NCBI GenBank assembly: GCA_008921705.1
Contig: VFFE01007506.1
Coordinates: 800,536 to 864,535 of the forward strand
Length of the DNA: 64,000 nt
Reading direction: 5' to 3'
DNA from: Burhinus oedicnemus
Taxonomy: Eukaryota > Chordata > Aves > Charadriiformes > Burhinidae
Of the stretch, positions 61,387 to 64,000 are shown in pieces. How positions within the stretch are numbered: position 1 is the first letter of the stretch; each line of letters begins with the position of its first letter. Made by a program: the position numbers and the translations under genes. The notes beneath the pieces are model-generated. The model was not told the DNA's origin. It saw only the letters and a program-made list of their open reading frames with translations, and made no database searches.

Positions 61387-63158
61387 GACCATGGCTTTCT
61401 GGATAAGAAGGAGATTTCTTTAAAATAAATCGACCTTATCATTAAACTTCAGCAAGGTACTGGTTTAACATTTGATGGTGAACCAAAATCTAAACATATA
61501 AACATAGTGGTTTGGGTACAGAAAAACACCTCCTTTGAGAAAATATATTACCCACTATAAAAATAAATATATCCATATTAAATCTTGAAATGTTTCAAAA
61601 TGAGCAATTCCAGTATTTATTATTTTCTCAGCATTTTATTTTTTTTATTTATTTCAGTTGAAAAGAGTTGCAGGGTCATTTTTTTTTTACAGCATAATGG
61701 ATGTAACCATTGTTTCTTTCACCTGTTTACTTATCAAAGTCTTTTTTAGCCATATATTGAAAGTCTGAATCCAGGTAAGAAGTCCACAGTTGCTCTTAAT
61801 TTTGGAACACATAACTCTTACCGAGAACCTTAAGAAAGAGAAATATAAGGTAACAGACCCCTTTTGAAATCATAGAGTAATATTCAATTAGAATTATTCC
61901 AGCAGCTGTTAGATGTCAGTATCGTTCCATTGAAGTCCAACTGGAAGTAGATTTCTCTGGCTGTAAGCAAGATAGCTCTTCAACTGTGAAGTTTGGAAGA
62001 GCTAGCTGTTGGTGTTCAGCACCTCATCTATTAACAAGAGACTTTAAATTACATACTCAGTGGAGCAGTAATCATTAGAGCAGACTCAAGATGCACAATA
62101 GAGATTTAATTTCACTGGAACTGTTCCTAATGAAATTCTGTGTGGTGCAGCGTATTTGAATTACATTTTTGGGTGGGCCAAAAAAAAGGTATAATGAAAA
62201 AAGTGGTGCTGTCTAAAAATATTCATTAAGATCCCTTTCAAAAATTCAAATCAGGTATGATATTTAAGTCGAGCAGCCTGATTTTTTTTCAATGGCATAA
62301 TGTATTTAACCTTTATGTTTCTTTTACGTATTTGATTTTCTACTGTCTGTATATAATGAAATGTCTTTTTTCCCTAAACTTTGAACACTGCTGCATAATA
62401 CCCTGGGGAGTTCTCCAAGGTTATTAAATCCATTGCTTTGTCACAAGTTACTAGAGGCTACACTAACTCTCTCCTCTGTTTGGAAAGCTGCTATAATATT
62501 TCTGGTCTTCAGCAATGAATAATGTGATTAGTACCTTAGGGAATACAAACAAAAACATTAGCAAAGTACATTTTCCAATATTTAAGAGGGTAAGCCAATC
62601 CTCAAAACAAAAGTTGCATGTTCTTGAAGACTGTCTAATAACATTAACCTGAAATCACTTGATTTAATTGCCCTGTTAAGCAGTTTATTGCATTACTTAT
62701 GGGATAATAGAATGAGTTCAAAGTGGGTTCATTGCATTATCTTATAAACAATGTAGCACATCATTAAACAGGATGATAGAAATCAACGTATTTTATAAGA
62801 AACAATTATGAAGGCTCATGTAAAGCTGCTAATGTGAATAGTAGAAAGACCTCACTGTGACAAGGGAAAAAAGGCCTTTGCGAAGATAAAAAGACAAAGC
62901 AATGTCAAACCATAATTCCCCAGAATCAGATTAGAAGCACAATTCTCCCGAACTGTTAGTTTCCTTCTAGTCTGATGTGCTGCCCTTAAGTCTTCACCCA
63001 GAAGTATACTGAAATCTCTTGACTGGCTTACGGATAATAATTTCAAACAGGTATCTTGTCAGTTCTGTTCTTAGTGCATTTAGTACAGACGTGTGACTAT
63101 CTTCTAAGCATCTAACTTGCAAATTTGTGATGATCTATTTTGGCTTGTGTGGCCCCAG
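61387..63158. other. Unique AT-rich sequence upstream of the terminal exon
   Basis: No gene or repeat recognised. If the exon at 63159 is real, this would be the end of its upstream intron. Confidence 0.4.
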
Positions 63159-63528
63159 GGAGTGCAAACAGAAATGTTCAGGAGAGGCTGAAGAGAGACG
63201 ACAGCTGATCCAATCTACTCTGGAAGAAGTAATTTCATGTTGTCTGAGGGAACTGACAGTGCGGAGAGAAATACTGTCTCAATATCACCGTAGTGCCCCT
63301 CAGCCTGGTGTATCTGCCCTTGCTTGCCATGACATCTTCACACTCCTTTTGCAACAGCCCCAGGAATTTATAGACGTGCTTGTGAATGAGGGGTCCAATT
63401 TTGTTCTCCATCTCTTCAGAAATGAGAATAGACCAAAATACTGGAATATCCTTCCAGAGATCAGATCTGAAGTGAGAGTGATCCTAACAGATCTGCAACC
63501 TATTTGCCTGCTGAGCTCCAGAGCCTGA
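63159..63528 (+). CDS. Candidate terminal coding exon, unknown protein
   Basis: A plus frame without stops reads to TGA at 63526-63528. A splice acceptor (TTGTGTGGCCCCAG, AG at 63157-63158) is placed so the exon would start with the last base of a split codon, giving 122 codons plus stop. The frame can be extended upstream only to a GTG at 63127, so a spliced start is more likely than a single-exon gene. Residues include EEVISCCLRELTVRRE, then HDIFTLLLQQPQEFIDVLVN, then FVLHLFRNENRPKYWNILPE. The composition is that of a soluble, mostly helical protein with no signal peptide or membrane span. It does not resemble CR1 or other transposon products. I do not recognise the family. No AATAAA follows before the window ends. 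Unlike the neighbouring frames it is compositionally balanced and has no simple repeats, which favours a real exon. Confidence 0.5.
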
Positions 63529-64000
63529 AGGTGATGGGGGGAGCGAGTCCAGGAGATGTCAGACCCCCCTAACTGAATGCCAGTCCTGTTTTAGGAAGAT
63601 TTCATGCTCCACTTTTCAATAACTGCTGCAAGCTTGCCCATCTCACTCACACTGTGTGCACTGGCATTTCCGCATACACTCGAGGGGGTTTTAATTAATC
63701 AAAGCCATTTTCAGAGCGGGGAACTAGTGGAGAAGTGATTAGCAACATGTACCTGCCTCTTTCCTGGTTTGCAACTCAGCTGAGCAATGCAGTTCCAGAT
63801 CTAACTTGGGTGAATAGCATTTTCGTCTGGCAAAAGTGAGGTCCTGATTGTAAAAAATGGTAGCAGGGAGTTGCTGTCTCATGGCTTGCAGTGAAAACAC
63901 AGGCTGGGTTCCTCCCTGAAAACTATAAATTTATTCCCTCAGAGCTCTTAGGCACATTTCAAGAAATTGTAATGAAACTTTCCTCTAATATAAGTTTTTT
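63529..64000 (+). other. Possible 3' UTR or intergenic sequence after the terminal exon
   Basis: No frame or repeat recognised, and no canonical AATAAA was seen in these 472 bases, so any transcript would have to end beyond the window or use a variant signal such as AATATA near 63988. Confidence 0.3.

Noticed and set aside
1..64000. CRISPR arrays, operons, phage modules or other bacterial systems
   Set aside because: No spaced short repeats, no gene clusters and no Shine-Dalgarno-linked frames were seen. The CR1 and LTR content identifies the DNA as avian.

Overview
The window reads as intergenic or intronic DNA from a bird, probably a neoavian. The main reason is the repeat content. It holds many CR1 LINEs, several ending in the typical short direct repeats of the form ATTCTGTG, plus ancient CR1 relics and one solo LTR of a type common in bird genomes. 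There are no bacterial-style genes or operons. Most open frames are chance frames or transposon remains, and many of them open at GTG or CTG rather than ATG.

Layout: 0-1.6 kb has a locally GC-rich block that looks like an interspersed, probably ERV-derived, avian repeat with a CCT microsatellite. 1.6-11 kb is mostly unique AT-rich sequence with one ancient CR1. A 486-bp solo LTR with a 5-bp target duplication lies at 11.2-11.7 kb. 11.7-29 kb is largely unique sequence with a MIR-like SINE relic, small tandem duplications, a possible polyadenylated retrocopy and one exon-like block on the minus strand. 29-33 kb is a CR1 graveyard: two ancient minus-strand relics, a young 3' tail and a diverged direct repeat. 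33-44 kb is mostly unique, with a CR1 3' end and one ancient CR1. 44-61.4 kb holds the younger CR1 copies, one a chimera and one carrying an internal inversion. 61.4-64 kb is unique until a plausible terminal coding exon on the plus strand at 63.16-63.53 kb.

No complete gene can be assembled and no set of genes works together here. The best-supported host coding segment is the 122-residue terminal exon near the right edge, whose protein I do not recognise. Two further exon-like blocks on the minus strand are speculative. I found no undescribed biological system. The most notable items are structural: an in-place inversion of about 200 bp inside a CR1 copy and an RT-to-linker chimeric junction in another. 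All family calls come from reading and recall, not from database searches.
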